DNA from: Syncephalastrum monosporum B8922
Lineage: Eukaryota > Mucoromycota > Mucoromycetes > Mucorales > Syncephalastraceae
Assembly (NCBI GenBank): GCA_000697355.1
Contig: JNEN01000804.1
Span: forward strand, 62,001-126,000
Direction of reading: 5' to 3'
DNA length: 64,000 nucleotides
Shown: positions 44,505 through 57,295 of the stretch, in pieces
Numbering within the stretch: the first letter of the stretch is position 1
How the letters are laid out: every line of letters begins with the position of its first letter
Program-made: the position numbers and the translations under genes
The notes under the pieces: model-generated
What the model was told of the DNA's origin: nothing
Databases searched by the model: none
Seen by the model: the letters and a program-made list of their open reading frames with translations, nothing else

Positions 44505-46323
44505 ATGGACTTGAACAACTTTTTGATTCCTAAACAGCCAGACGACGAGAACCCACCTACAATTTATGCTGGTCAAAGCATCAGCACTGCTGCGACGACA
44601 ACACCTCAATCCATGCCGGACATTTCCGTCTCATATCAACGCACATCGCCCTTGATGTCCAGCGGCACCCATCCTTCCGTGTTGCCTGGCATTCCAGAAG
44701 ATGAAGCAGCCAACATGTCTGGCATGTCGGCCGAATCAACGGTCGACGGCTTTCAAGCCATCATGAAGAGCGACACAGCAACTGAGCCGCTGACAGCGTC
44801 GGTAAACCCTGCCCTTTTGCTGACTCGGTACGACAAACGGAAGAGCAGCCCAGCTGTGCTCGGGCTGCCCCTCGGTCTTGATCCTGCGCAGAGCGACGCA
44901 CTCTCAACACGCTTGTCTCAGCCCCGGAACTCGATCGAAGCGGCTGTGTTGCTGGCCAACTTTAACCGTTTACAAGACACGGGAGATCGTACGCCAGAGA
45001 ATGAAACGTCAAGGGGTACCCTATTTTATTTTTATATACTTTATTCATGCGCATAATATATGCTAATTTCCTTTGTAGGCAAGCGAAGTTGGCCAGACGA
45101 CATGTCCGTTGCTTCCGAGACCCAAAACAAAAAGGCCTGGATGGCAGACGGAGACGTGGGCGACGTCACCACCCGAAGACATTCTTACGATGTGAGCATG
45201 AACTGGAATAACATGCCACCCTCGTTTCTCGAGCGCTCGGAACTCTTCCCAAACTCCCTCACGTCTTCCTCATCCGCATCTTCTGCTGATTTGCCACGCG
45301 AGAGCAACATCAATAGCAGTAGCGGACTGCCTAGAGCAGAAGCGTCCAAACTGACGTGGACTCAGGATGGCATGCTTTTTAGCAATCCTCCCGCCACTCA
45401 AGAATACCCGCCCCCACCGCGCTACGAATTCATGCACCCTGTCTCTGTGCCGCCCAACCAGCTGTACCTGCCCAGCATGCCCCCGATGTACCATCCGCTC
45501 TCCCATCCTTCTATGCCGAACCCTCCTCCTCCTCCTCCTACTGCTGCTGCTGATTTGGGGCAAAAACGCGGTCATAGCTATATGCAATACTACTCGCATC
45601 CGCAGCAGCCATTACCCCCTCAATCGCTACCGCATCCGTCCATGTCGCCCTACGGCTATCAGCCCATGCCGCCGCAACATCTGCAGCATCCGCACCCGCA
45701 GCAAGCATATGCACCTCAAGCTCCGCCGTCGTCTGCGGCAAATGTAGCAACAGCACAAGGCAGCCCTGTACGACCTGTAAAGCGCGCACGTCGAGCCAAG
45801 GCGGACGAGGAGGAAGGCGATGCCGTGGAACCAGGTGACCCTGACTTCCCAGACATGCCTGAGCAGGACGTTGAGCAAGCACGAACGGACCCTGAAGCGC
45901 GTCCTCGCCGCCAAAAAATACGGTTTGATGAAGACCGCTACACGCCTCATTGGGTGCGTTATAACGGGCAGGCAAAAGAGGGTCTTTGTGACACGTGTCA
46001 GCCAGGGAAATGGCTGCAACTGAAGAACAGCGCGTATTGGTACCACAAACAATTTTTTCACGGAATCTCGTCCGTATCCGGCATTGAATTTGTCCAGCCT
46101 CTCGAGACACGGTGGGCTGATCAAGACGTTCTCGAAGGCCTTTGTCATCAATGCCACCAGTGGGTACCGGTGAGCCATGCAAAGCGGAAGAATAGCGTGC
46201 TTTGGTACCGCCATGCGCACAAGGTAAGGCTCAGATTCTTAAAGTTATATTAAGTCATATAAAAACTTCTCATTCTCTTCCTAGTGCCACGTCTACAACA
46301 AGCCCAAAACTGCGAAGCGCTGA
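44505..46323 (+). CDS. Putative transcription regulator with C-terminal Rua1-type (zinc-binding) domain
   Basis: 564 residues, three exons (44505-45015, 45079-46223, 46285-46323). The first 380 residues are low-complexity, rich in Pro, Ser, Gln and His. A basic patch (VKRARRAKAD) is followed by an acidic stretch. The C-terminal 115 residues form the conserved domain: RYTPHWVRYNGQAKEGLCDTC, KWLQLKNSAYWYHKQFFHGI, GLCHQCHQWVP and LWYRHAHKCH, with Cys/His pairs that could bind zinc. This matches the fungal Rua1 C-terminal domain, named after the Ustilago regulator of ustilagic acid synthesis. Target genes here are unknown. The last exon codes for only 12 residues. Confidence 0.8.
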
Positions 46324-47332
46324 CCTGTCACAGAGAAAAAAAAAGAAAAAAGACGGATACAAGGGAAAGATACCACTGCAGCACACAAAAATCCATTTTT
46401 CTTGCGTTATCAATCTCCTCCACTCTATATCTTCACACGCAGCCGTATACTTTAGCTTCTTTAGTTTAAAAAAAAACATCACACCACTCTCGCATTGCTT
46501 ACCACGATGTAAATAGTCTCTTTCTATAATCTAGTTTCTTCGCCCCAATTATTGTTCAATAAGAAAAGGAAAAACAATAATTGTTTCATTTCCGAGAAAT
46601 CCAGGCCTCTGCGCTTCCATGGGCACTTCTCCGAAAGTTACACAGAAGCAGGGAAAAAAGTCTTGGCTTCAATGGTAAGCACCCGTGTCGGCGATTTCGA
46701 CGATTTGGAGAATTAAAGAGCAGCAAACTCCCATTTATAATTTGCGAGCCAGCAATAGCGATTCCCATGATCATATGTTGATGCGCGTGTTCATAAGGGC
46801 ACAAGGTACAGGGTAGCGGAAAGTCGGGTCCGATGCGTTATTAAAGTATGCGTGTGGCAATCAACATCATACATACTGGGATGATTTGGAAATCTTTCCT
46901 TAAGCCATCAAGAAACAGGACATCCGTGTGACCTATTCATCGACTTATGTAATAGTGATGAGTTAACCTAAACGAGCTATTGCATCGCAAGAGAAGAGGA
47001 AAAAGGAAACTTGATAATACACGCATATAATGAAAGATGGCTAATGTTGTTTTTATTGGGGGTGCATGTAGGATGAAAATCTGTATACAAATGGAAAGAG
47101 GGGTCATGGACTTTTTTTTAAGAAAAATAGAGCGGGAAACATGAATGCGTTGGACGCGCGCGCGCGTGAATGGGCTTGGAGGAGGACAAGGGAGGAGGGG
47201 GGAAGGGATAAATGGCTCGGATGCAAAAGGAAGAGAGTGGTGACAGGAAAAGCAAATATAAAGGAATGGCACAGAACAAGTATAGTAGTATAGGATAATA
47301 CAAAGGATATGGTTGAGCTAGGTCGAGTGATG
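46324..47332. other. Convergent intergenic region (1.0 kb)
   Basis: 3' flanks of the Rua1-domain and homeodomain genes. A-rich tract at 46336-46352 and a CG dinucleotide run at 47156-47166. No gene seen. Confidence 0.5.
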
Positions 47333-47920
47333 TCATGCTGAAGAGGAGGGAGAAGAAGTGCTGTTGAGTTTGCGCTCGCGCATGCGAATGGCTTGCCGAC
47401 GGTTCTGAAACCAGATCTGGACTGTTCGTGGGCTCATGCCGAGTTGACGACCCAGTTCCGCTCGCAGCTGAGTCGAAGGGAAGAAGGTACGCTCAAAGAC
47501 CTTATTTAACACTTCGAGCTGCTTGGCTGTAGCACGTCTCCGTTTGCTGACCTTGGGTGGCGTAGATGAGTTCATGCTATGCTGCTGGTGTTGCTCGTGT
47601 TCCGGCAGATGTTGAGGTTGGAAGAGGACCATATCGTCCACGAGGCTAGGGAAATGAGGGGAATGTGCCTTGGTGGGTAAAGGTTCGACGAGTGGGGGTG
47701 GGCTGTGTGCAGCGGTGGACGAGGCGCAAGAGGACGATGAGGAAGACGGTGACAAGGATGGGCTGCGGGTGACACTCGCAGTGGCGTTAGGTGGCAGATC
47801 GGTGTCACAGAGAAGGTTGGCAATATCAAGGACGGCAGGGCGTCTTGTTTGTGATGGTGCATGTGGTGTATGTAAGTTGTGTGTGTTGTGGGTATTCAGC
47901 ATACTGGAGACGGAAAGCAT
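47333..47920 (-). CDS. Homeodomain transcription factor
   Basis: Intronless, 195 residues. The C-terminal third is a homeodomain: SKRRRATAKQLEVLNKVF, then FPSTQLRAELGRQLGMSPRT and recognition helix VQIWFQNRRQAIRMRERK with the invariant W, F, N and R. It is a typical 60-residue, non-TALE domain, like fungal Pho2/Yox1/Phx1 relatives. The N-terminal 115 residues are Ser/Pro/His-rich, with no other domain. The protein is short for a fungal homeodomain factor, but both ends look natural. Targets are unknown. Its 5' flank leads into the longest gene-poor stretch of the window. Confidence 0.9.
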   Translation of the reverse strand: MLSVSSMLNTHNTHNLHTPHAPSQTRRPAVLDIANLLCDTDLPPNATASVTRSPSLSPSSSSSSCASSTAAHSPPPLVEPLPTKAHSPHFPSLVDDMVLFQPQHLPEHEQHQQHSMNSSTPPKVSKRRRATAKQLEVLNKVFERTFFPSTQLRAELGRQLGMSPRTVQIWFQNRRQAIRMRERKLNSTSSPSSSA

Positions 47921-50900
47921 GGTGGTGAATTCAAGAAGGAATAAAGAAAAAGTGAAAGGGTAAAAAAGTAAAAGAGAAAAACAGCAGCTGTATTTATTTG
48001 CGGTGGCCCAGAATTTTCCAGGTCATCATCATTCACTTCAGGTGGCACACGACCTCATTTCGACCCTGCTCGAGCCATCATTGTAATAATGGTCCCGACA
48101 AAGAGAAGTTTGCCTTGGGGGTGCGGGAGGAGGGGATCATAAAGTGGGGGGACCTTGGGGGATAGGAAGGCAAGGGAAGGGAGATTTAAGGGCCCGCATC
48201 ACCAATAATGAATTTTTTCATCTCCCTTTTCCAGCCACTGGGGAATCGCGTGATGGCTCTTAATTGACATGTTTCCCCTTATTAATCCACATACCGGCAC
48301 TTGCACAATTTATGTTCCCTCCATTAACGTTTTATAATTCTCTTATACTTCTCTAGATTACTGAATCACCTCTTAATCTATACTTGTAGTTTTAAAAGAA
48401 TAAAGTGAAAATAAGATACGTAAAATAATAAAAAATAGCGAAAGGTATTCACCAAGGGTGTGCTAGACGTCTTTGGGCAATGTGATTATTTTTAGCCGTT
48501 CTGCTGTGCCGCAAAGGCAAGCAGTAATCCCGGACGAGCTATTTATGGCAAAGACGCTGAAAACAAGGAAAAAAAAAAGTCAGCCTACCGCTCGCCATTG
48601 GTAGCTGCCCGCATAAAGCACATACTCATACCCTTTTACACAATGGGCCTCTTCCTGGTCTGGCAAGGGTAGACAGCATCGTGCTCAATGTAGACACCGC
48701 TTCGTGTCACCATGACAAAGCGCAGCATTTTCTTGGTCATCTCATTTACAAATCAAACAAAAAAAATAACTCCAGGGTCCAGTGACCTAATCCACCTTTT
48801 TAATATCCACCCCATTTCCTTCCATGGCGGATCGATTAACAAAAGGATCAAATGTAGGGGGAGTGTGCGCAAATATCGGTGGTCATCGGGCGGCACGGAA
48901 GAAAGCCAATGCTACCATGCATTAAACTATAAGCTATGCCCGTAAGAGTTTAGCTAGAAACACCGAGGGCTGTGCGGCTGCCACCTTTTTGGGGGACCGC
49001 AAAGAAAAGTGTGCAAAAAGCGGGCGAGCGGTCCGGCTGAGAGATAAAGGCGGACTTACCTATCGCCGCCGGTACACGCCATTTTGTCCCGCCACGCTGA
49101 AAAAAAACTTTTTTTTACCTGTTTGAGGGCGCAGAGCTTGTGCAAGAGAAGCACGTCTGCTTTTTGACAAGGCCTGGATCTCGGGGAAGGTTACACTTAC
49201 TCGTTATATGAACAACCATGCAGCAAAAGCTTTTGATATCTATACATATCTCCCAGATAATGAAATTAGACTTTTTTACGTTGCTTCCAAGAGGTTTCTC
49301 GTCTTGTATATGTTCTGCGCCTTGTGTTTTCGACGCTTTTTGCTTCGTGTTCTGAAATCAATCAATAAAGATGAATGTCGCGCCACCTTGGAGGATAAGG
49401 CGGTTCCACAAACTATTAGATTTGATTAAATCTATAGGTGCCGGAAACAACAACATTGCCAAAAAAAATAATAACGATGCTTGCCATGCTGAGACAGACG
49501 CTACGCAGCTGGATGGAGCAATACACGGCGATGGTAATCGGGACATAGGACCAATAATTTTAGGCGTACTATTTTTTAGCATGCAGGCGCTGCATGGAAA
49601 CTATCCATGATGGTATGCACCACAACCCGAATGGCTCGGCGCAACGTGGCTCGACTTTTTTGATCTTGCGCACTTGACAGCAGATGTGTGCGCGCAAATA
49701 CGCAAATGACCGCACACCATCAGACGCGCTGTCTATAGTCTGATTGGAGCCCGTCTACCGATCATCTGAAACAAAAATACAAGACATTCTAGACAACTCT
49801 ATCTTTTTATGAAACACAAAAATTGACAGGCTTCAAGGAGGGCGAACGTGCGCATCCCCTTACAGCAAACTAGCTTAGAGAAAGCCTAGGCTCCTTCTGA
49901 CTTTTTGTGCTGCTTATCATTACAATAACGGCAAACGAAGTAGCCAAAATAAAAGAAAACCTATTTTAGGTGCATTGCCCGCACTCGGCCATCATGCGCG
50001 TGGTGTGTCAATTTTGCGGGCGATGTGGCCTGTTCGAGGCCACCCGAGCTTTCGTGTGTACCTGAGCTCATGATGGTATCCTTTTTGAAATTAACAGTGG
50101 TGCTCGGGTCACACCACTCTTTTTTTTTTTTTTTTCGCTTGACATACCTAAAACGTCTTCAGAAAACATCCAATCGGGTAGTTGGCGGGTAGGGAAAAAC
50201 TGGCATAGAACGTAGCGGCGAAGAAGCAAAGTTATGGTCAGTGTCTCTTCTACGGAGAAAATATCGAGCCGCGATGGATCCCAATAAGGTAGCATTTTGC
50301 AACACCGTTTTCTCGCGACTTCTCCAATTCAATGATTCACGGCTTGAAATTTATCCATCGGGCTAGACTTCCTCTGATGAATATATCGAATGGACCCCAT
50401 ACGCAGCCATGTTGACCAGTTGCGTTACTGATTCGTGCGCGAAATTCAAGTTGCCATCCTGGGTAACATAATCGTAAATTAATAATTAGGGCGTTGGTGC
50501 ACACAACGCACACACCTATTCATTACGGACCTCTGTGAGATTAATTCTTCTACTCCTTATTTTCATTGCAAACGGATCAGCTAAATCAATCAATTTTATC
50601 AATGCTCATCAATGCTCATCAATGCTCATCAAAGATCGTCTTAATGATCAGCATAAGATTGCTGAGCACTAAGAGCTCCTTGGGGCGCAAAAACACAAAT
50701 GGGTCGGTGTACTTTCGTGGACTAAAAAGGCGTCAAAATGTGATCCCCTCAAGCTGTGTCGCAACAGTAGTACCCTTCATATCTCTAGCACCTAAAGCGT
50801 ATTAACAACTCATTGTTTCATTGCCTACTGGTTACTACTGCACAGTTTGTAATGAAAGTAGAGTGTTAGGTCACTGTTGTGTAGGACGGCGCGCAGAATG

Positions 50901-53900
50901 GGAACCATCTACTGAAGATATAGGTAATGGATAGATCACGCGAGTTTCATTGTTGCTGCTAGCAAATTGTTTTACAATGGCGCAACGACGTTTATGTGCT
51001 TGCTATCTGTACTATATATTTATTCATACAAGGAATCTGCATTATCTAAGAAGCAGCACACAACGACATGGACTTGATGGAAGCGCTTGTAAGTGCGGCC
51101 AGGCTTCGCTGGTTTTCAGTCAAACCACCATTATGGTCGCATAACTGGCGAACACATGTAGATGGCAAATAAGATTACTTCTCATACTAAATGTGGAACC
51201 TTGGTGTCTGTATGCCTGCGATTCAACTTTTCATAGCACTAGAAGCCAATCTATCGACAGGCATTGCATCAATTTTCAACCCATCGACACTTCACGATTC
51301 GAAGTTGTACTTCTAGGCACGCGGAAGTCACAAAAGAATGAAACAAGCAACTAAACCACATTTGTTTCTATGTCGGCGAGGTCTCTGTTCTCTGATTCAT
51401 TGAATGCCTCCAACTGGTTTTTCGAGAAAGAAGGTTTCAGAAAAAAATACCACGTACAATATGCACGTAGTACGTGCTTTAACGGATAGATGACAGAGTA
51501 CACGAATCCAGAACACGTCCCCAAAAGAGAACATCAGAAATGGAGCTAATTTCCTTGTCTTGGTTGTATACAGTAAACACTGAATGCGCACTGTGGAGGC
51601 ACGTTTGACAAGACTGCATGCTTTGTATCCCAGAAACGCTATGGAAAATTTGATCTGTTATACGAGAATGGTGACACCCATTTTGCCCATGCGAAACTTT
51701 GAGCCAGATTAAAACCTTGATAGTTTCTTCTGTCTCTTCTGAGAATCGTAGCCTGCTAGTAGCAATTTAGTCGGAAAAGTGGGGCTTTACTGCTACTGCG
51801 GACGGAATCCTGTTTCTGATGCTGCCGCCGGCTTCCCCGTGCTCTATAATCGTCTTGTGATCAAGCCTTTGCGCGTGGGGCGTGAGAACCTTACTCAATA
51901 GGAGCAGCTGTGCCACAAGTCATTGTGGTGGTGTCAACGGGTTCAATGTAGAAGTTCATATATCTGAAAGGAATACTGTCCGTAAGTCGTCAGGTACCAT
52001 GACAAACATCCCGTGCCCCCAGGTCTTCTGCCACGAGTCTAGTGGTCGTGGAGCCAATGCTTAGCCACGTTTGTGTAATGAGCTCTGAAAATATGCTTCA
52101 TTAGTACTATAGCTTAAATGAGTAACGGCGGACCAGCGGTCAGGTTTTGTTTATCATGAAAACTTTTCTGATACTGCGTTTACCTGTATGTAGCACCAGG
52201 TGATGGGACTCTTGAAAAATATGCTTCTCGTGCACACAGTTTTGTCTATGGTGCTTTGTGTTGATATTGTGATATTGCGTATGCGCTTACAAGCGTAAGA
52301 CAGACCTTTTAATATCTCACAGGAGACTTTAGGCAAAAGAGAAAACACTGAAGCATATCAAATAAGTGACTCAGACAAAATAACGAAGTTCCTTCGATAA
52401 AATCAGTGTGTTGCTTAACCGAGTGGCTTTTTCTTCTCCAGTCCTATAATACAGTAGGCACTTATGCAACTAGATAGATACGCATGTGTGCACATCTAGA
52501 TGATAACGAAAAAAGGTGGAATGGTAAAGCACGCATAATATCTCTGATGTAATACCTGGAAAAGCAGAATAATATCAACTTACCTATTCAGCTATCTGAT
52601 GCATATATCATAATAGTCGTATCGAACTTAAATACATCGACCACGCATCATTTTACCTTGAGTGTCATGCTTGTCTTATGTAATCCCAAGCTATAGCTAG
52701 AGGCACTTACATCAGCTATAGATGTTTATGTTGGTTTATGGTTTCAATACTACGGTAGCTCCTGGGCTACAATCATTCTTCATTATTTTAAGAGAATTAA
52801 TGAGCGTCTCATACATACTATGTACGTCTTCGTACAGGATATGGCTCGCTGGAGTACGCCTAGCTTTTCTATGTGGTACGGCCCATTTGATACTATTGCA
52901 CTGGATGGTCATGCCCAATCGTAGACTTAAAAGCCACTCGGGCAGGGATTTCGTTTTTGAGGCACCGGAGAGAAAACCGTGTGCAACGACGACACAAAGT
53001 AGCAAGCACCGCTTGCGTACCTGCTCTATTATACATTTATATTTTTGCTGCTAATCAACGCTTTCTATCCAGTCTTCAGTGGTATAACCTGGCATTATTT
53101 TGCTTTCGTACATCATCTGTTGGAATAAAGTGTCTTGTCTGTCTGGGCCTGACAAATTTGCGGGGTTGAACGAACTCAAAAGTCATATACAGAATAAGAA
53201 GCGTCCTGTTGTACAACGGACCGCGGTTACGCCACCTATTTGCCGGTGCTGAGCAGCACTTGCATCTGCTTCAAAGACTATTTCGTATGCCTTTTGCTTC
53301 CAGAAGTGGCTCGCCTTAAGCTCAGCTGTAATGCCTGCGTATCGGGTGCACCGCTCGCGTGGTCCAGCTAATCGGTCAGCCATGCGAACGAGAATGCGCG
53401 TTTAGATTCCGAGGATAAATATAGGGGCCACGTTTTTCTAACACGATATCTTATTTTATCAGTTCCTGTCATTTTGGTCTGATAGGATGTACAAGAATAG
53501 GCTCACGCATTCAGATGAGTCGGATACGTGAATGAGGCTTTTGCGTATCATCTGGTGACCACCAGTGCATGACCCCTGGTGCTGTCCTTTCTCTTTCTCG
53601 GAGCTCGATTCGGTACATGAATGGCTTTTTCTTTTTAGAGCAGGAATTCCCTGTTTCTATTGTAGTTCCCATAAAGAAGTTATTCCGCAAAGAGAAAAGA
53701 AAGCTGTTGCAGATTGGACCATATTTGAAAAATCAATCCAATTACACAGCTGTGTTTGAGGGAGGGGGGGGGACATCATGCTTGTTGGCTGAGACATTTC
53801 TTCTGCAGAGCCCGTTGTAAATTGAAGTATATACGGTATTTATTATTATTTGTATAAGGGATGATCGACAAGGCGACAAATATCTCGAAAATGTTTATTG

Positions 53901-54788
53901 ACCTAATCAGCTGCAAAATGCGTAGGAATATAATACGTTTGCAGTTTTCATTGAAACTTGTTATGTAGACGGCAATATGGTAAGATCTTAGATACCACTG
54001 ATAAGCATAATATTGGAGTTTGTTCTGGGGAAAGTATGAGCAAACCTTAGAGCTGCAGGAGGTTCTCATTTAATTTCAAGTTGGGGTTGTTATGTACGTA
54101 GGCAGTGAACTTAATGAACGTGTCTAACAGCGATCATAAAGACAGTCTGGGAAGGGATGGCCGATTTTATACTCTTTAAAATTTACAAATACAGAGGAGC
54201 AAAGAGTGGTGTATGTAGGTAGAACTTTTGCGGAATGTCACAGTCGTATCGAAATAAGGAAAAATTACTGTTTTTGAGAAGTACCGTCGGTTTACCGATG
54301 AGCATTCTGACTCAGGCCAGGGTATAGAAGGGCAGAAGAAGAAGGCGTTGGCGGGGTGGGCGAACGCAATCAGATTACCTATTGCGCCTAGAAAAAACTT
54401 GAGACCAAGTGCTTACATAATGGGTATCTAGGGAAACATTATTTCCATTCCGTGTGGTATGTAACAAACGTTCGTAGCAAGTAATTCAAGAAGGCCGAAT
54501 AAGAGGCGATTTCGTGCGAGGAGGGCACAGGACACGAAGCATTAAGTCTGTATGAGAGCGTCGCACTGTCCTGCGAGGCTATCTGCGGGGAGGGGAACTT
54601 TGTTTTAGGCGGGAGGGCTGTGATAGGAGAAGCCAAGGAGAAAACAGAGAACGATCGGTTCGACCTTTGAAAGTGCGTACAATGGTTCCCCGCAGGCACG
54701 ATTGTGTCACATACAAAATCCCATCCTGCTGCTTGCGCAAAAAATTACCGTTTTTGATCAACCCTGCCCTGGTGTCCTGAAAACTAAA
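47921..54788. other. Gene-poor region of 6.9 kb
   Basis: The longest stretch without a supported gene. Base composition is AT-rich with scattered homopolymers; frames rarely pass 90 codons on either strand. I could not recognise transposase, reverse transcriptase, tRNA or rRNA sequence, terminal repeats, or a regular centromere-like array. A short minus-strand frame (50295-50068) has exon-like composition and a GTATGT donor but no family I know. A 10-bp tandem repeat (listed separately) and a 9-G run (53764-53772) are the only structured elements noted. Confidence 0.5.
50601..50630 (+). repeat. Three exact copies of a 10-bp tandem repeat
   Basis: The unit AATGCTCATC is repeated three times without change, with a decayed fourth unit following. 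Confidence 0.95.
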
Positions 54789-57106
54789 ATGCTGTCGTCT
54801 GCAGCGCGCCACGTTCGCACAACTTTCCTTCTGCGTCATCTCTCGAACAAAAAGCCAACAATCTTGACTCGAGTCATGTCCTCCACCGCAGCTCCGTTCT
54901 CTCCTGAGCGTTATCTCGCCGATGCCCAGCCGCCGTATTCTTGTCTCCAGGTCAAGCCCTTCTTTGAGTCCCTGTCCAGCCAGGAGAAGCATTACGCACA
55001 TTACATGTCACGCGCCTCGTTCGAAGGCTCCCGCATCATTGTTCAGCAGACAAACCCGGCTGCCAATGGCATCTATGACTTGATTCTTCACGTCTTCTCC
55101 AAGGACGGCAGCCTGGCTGACCTGAAAGAGCTCGCTGCCAAGAGGTACGTGTATCAGCTGCTGTATTGTAATATGTTTGTTAAAACACACAACACGACAG
55201 TGGCGTGTCTTCTGAGGCATTTGAACAGTGTGTGCAGTACGCGGGTCAATTCCTGGGCAATCTGAGCAACTACAAGTCCTTTGGTGACGAAAAGTTCATC
55301 CCTCGCCTCTCCCCTCAGGACTTTGAAAAGATCGTGGCAGCCAGCGGCTCAAACCAGGCCAGCCAGCTCTTTGCTGAGCTCAAGAAGGAGATCTACAGTG
55401 TCGACGACACCGAGCGCAACTTGCTCGGCTTCGCTGAAGACGGCCATCTCTCAGGTTACTATTCATCCGACATTACCAAGGCCGAGATACAAAAGGTCCA
55501 AGAGTACCTCGAGCAGGCCAAGATTGAGCCTCATAACACGCGGTAAGTAAAAGTTTAGGTTGGGCTGGTTTTTCTCGACTCAACAGTTGGGGGTGTGTTA
55601 AGGTTGTTCAAGACGCCCAACGGTTACCGCCTGGCCGTTGCTTCAGCCCAAAAAGGCACCAAGCAGCATCGACTGCCTGATGGCACCGAGTTGGAGATCA
55701 GCTATGGCGACTTTGAGCAGCAGATGACCCGTATTGCCGAAAACATCGCGCACGCCAAGCGCTATGCAGCCAACGAGCACCAGTCCCAGATGCTGGACGC
55801 TTATCATGACTCATTTGTGACGGGATCTATCGAGGCCCACATGGACTCGCAGCGTCATTGGCTCAAGGATATTGGCCCCACCGTGGAAACCAACATTGGC
55901 TTCATTGAGACCTACAGAGACCCTCAAGGTGTGCGTGCCGAGTGGGAAGGCTTTGTAGCCATGGTGAATCAGGAACAGACGCGCAAGTTTAGCACCCTTG
56001 TCGAGAGCGCTCCGCAATTCGTCTCGCGTTTGCCGTGGCCAGCCGCCTTTGAGCGGGACACGATCAACAAGCCCGACTTTACGTCGCTTGAAGTCTTGTC
56101 GTTCGCGACCGCGGGTATCCCTTCCGGTATCAACATCCCCAACTACACCAACATCACCCAAGTGCTCGGCTCCAAGAATGTTTCACTCGGCAACATCATC
56201 TCTGCCCAATCTCCGAGCGAGAAATTCCCCTTTGTTCGGGAGCAAGACCTGGAGGTGTACCGCAAATATCGCAACCCGTCCTTTGAAGTCCAAGTCGGCA
56301 CCCATGAGCTGGGCCACGGTACAGGCAAATTGTTTGAGGAGGCGGAGGACGGCAGTCTCAATTTCGATGCCGAGACCACCCTGAATCCCTTGACTGGCAA
56401 GCCAGTTTCTACCTGGTATAAGCCTGGCCAGACATTTAGCTCGCTCTTCAAGGCCATTGCAGCCAGTTATGAGGAGTGCCGCGCCGAATGCATCGCCCTG
56501 ACTCTCGGTCACCATGCCGATATCTTGGACATCTTTAATTTCAAGGGCCAGGAAGCCGAGGACGTATTGTTTGTGATGTACCTTAACATGGCGCGAGCCG
56601 GTCTCGTTGCTATGGAGTTCTACAACCCAGACTCCAAGAAGGTAAAAGCGGCGACATTCTTGCGACAATCAATACTCAATGAACGGTGTACATATTGTTT
56701 ATAGTGGGGTCAAGCACATATGCAAGCACGCTATGCTATCATGAACGTGATGCTCAAGGCCGGACAAGGATTTGTGACCATCGAGCGCGAGGGTGATCAG
56801 CTTGAGATCCACATGGACCGCAACAAGATCCGATCGGTGGGTGCCCCTGCCGTAGCCGACTTCTTGGCCAAGCTGCAGATCTACAAGGCCACGGCAGACG
56901 AAGAGAAAGGCACTGCATTCTACCTCGAGGCCACGTCTGTGCCTGAGGAATGGATTGAACTCCGCGATATTGTGCTGAAGAACAAACAACCTCGCAAGTG
57001 CTTTGTTCAGCCGAACACGCTCATCGACGGTGACCAAGTCGTCCTCAAAGAATACGATCCGTCACCGGAGGGCATGATCCAGAGCTACATCGAACGACAT
57101 GTATAA
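54789..57106 (+). CDS. DPP3: Dipeptidyl peptidase III (M49 metallopeptidase) with HELGH zinc motif
   Basis: 712 residues, four exons (54789-55144, 55201-55542, 55603-56641, 56705-57106). It releases dipeptides from N-termini of short peptides, mainly in the cytosol. The family core is present: NIGFIETYRDPQGVRAEWEG, VSLGNIISAQ, FEVQVGTHELGHGTGKLF, YEECRAECIAL, AEDVLFVMYLNMARAGLVA, HMQARYAI and RNKIRSVGAPAV. Zinc ligands would be H467 and H471 plus E524. All M49 enzymes I recall from animals and yeast read HELLGHGSGK here; this protein lacks one Leu and so has a canonical HEXXH. The N-terminus (AARHVRTTFLLRHLS) looks like a mitochondrial presequence, while a second in-frame Met at 54876 starts a cytosolic-type protein. 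An AATAAA-rich stretch follows the stop. Confidence 0.95.
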
Positions 57107-57120
57107 ACGTTATAAACCTG

Positions 57121-57134
57121 AAATAAAATAAATA
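57121..57134 (+). terminator. Probable polyadenylation signal of DPP3
   Basis: AAATAAAATAAATA, containing overlapping AATAAA-type hexamers, begins 14 nt after the DPP3 stop codon. The closeness leaves a short 3' UTR, in line with the start of the next gene 190 bp after the stop. Confidence 0.5.
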
Positions 57135-57295
57135 CGGTATCCGCGTCCTGTATGAAACACAGCCCGAATGAACATTCCAGCAACTCAAACTCTGCAAGAG
57201 CTCTGTGAGCTCGTGGTGACACAAGTATTTTGACGCGCTTCAGGTGTCCTTTCTTGGGGGGGGGGACACTATTTCTTCTATTATTTCGCTGCAGA

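Noticed and set aside
45270..46220. Minus-strand frames of 109-214 codons opposite the Rua1-domain gene
   Set aside because: The sense frame carries a recognisable conserved domain and proper introns; the antisense frames have no features.
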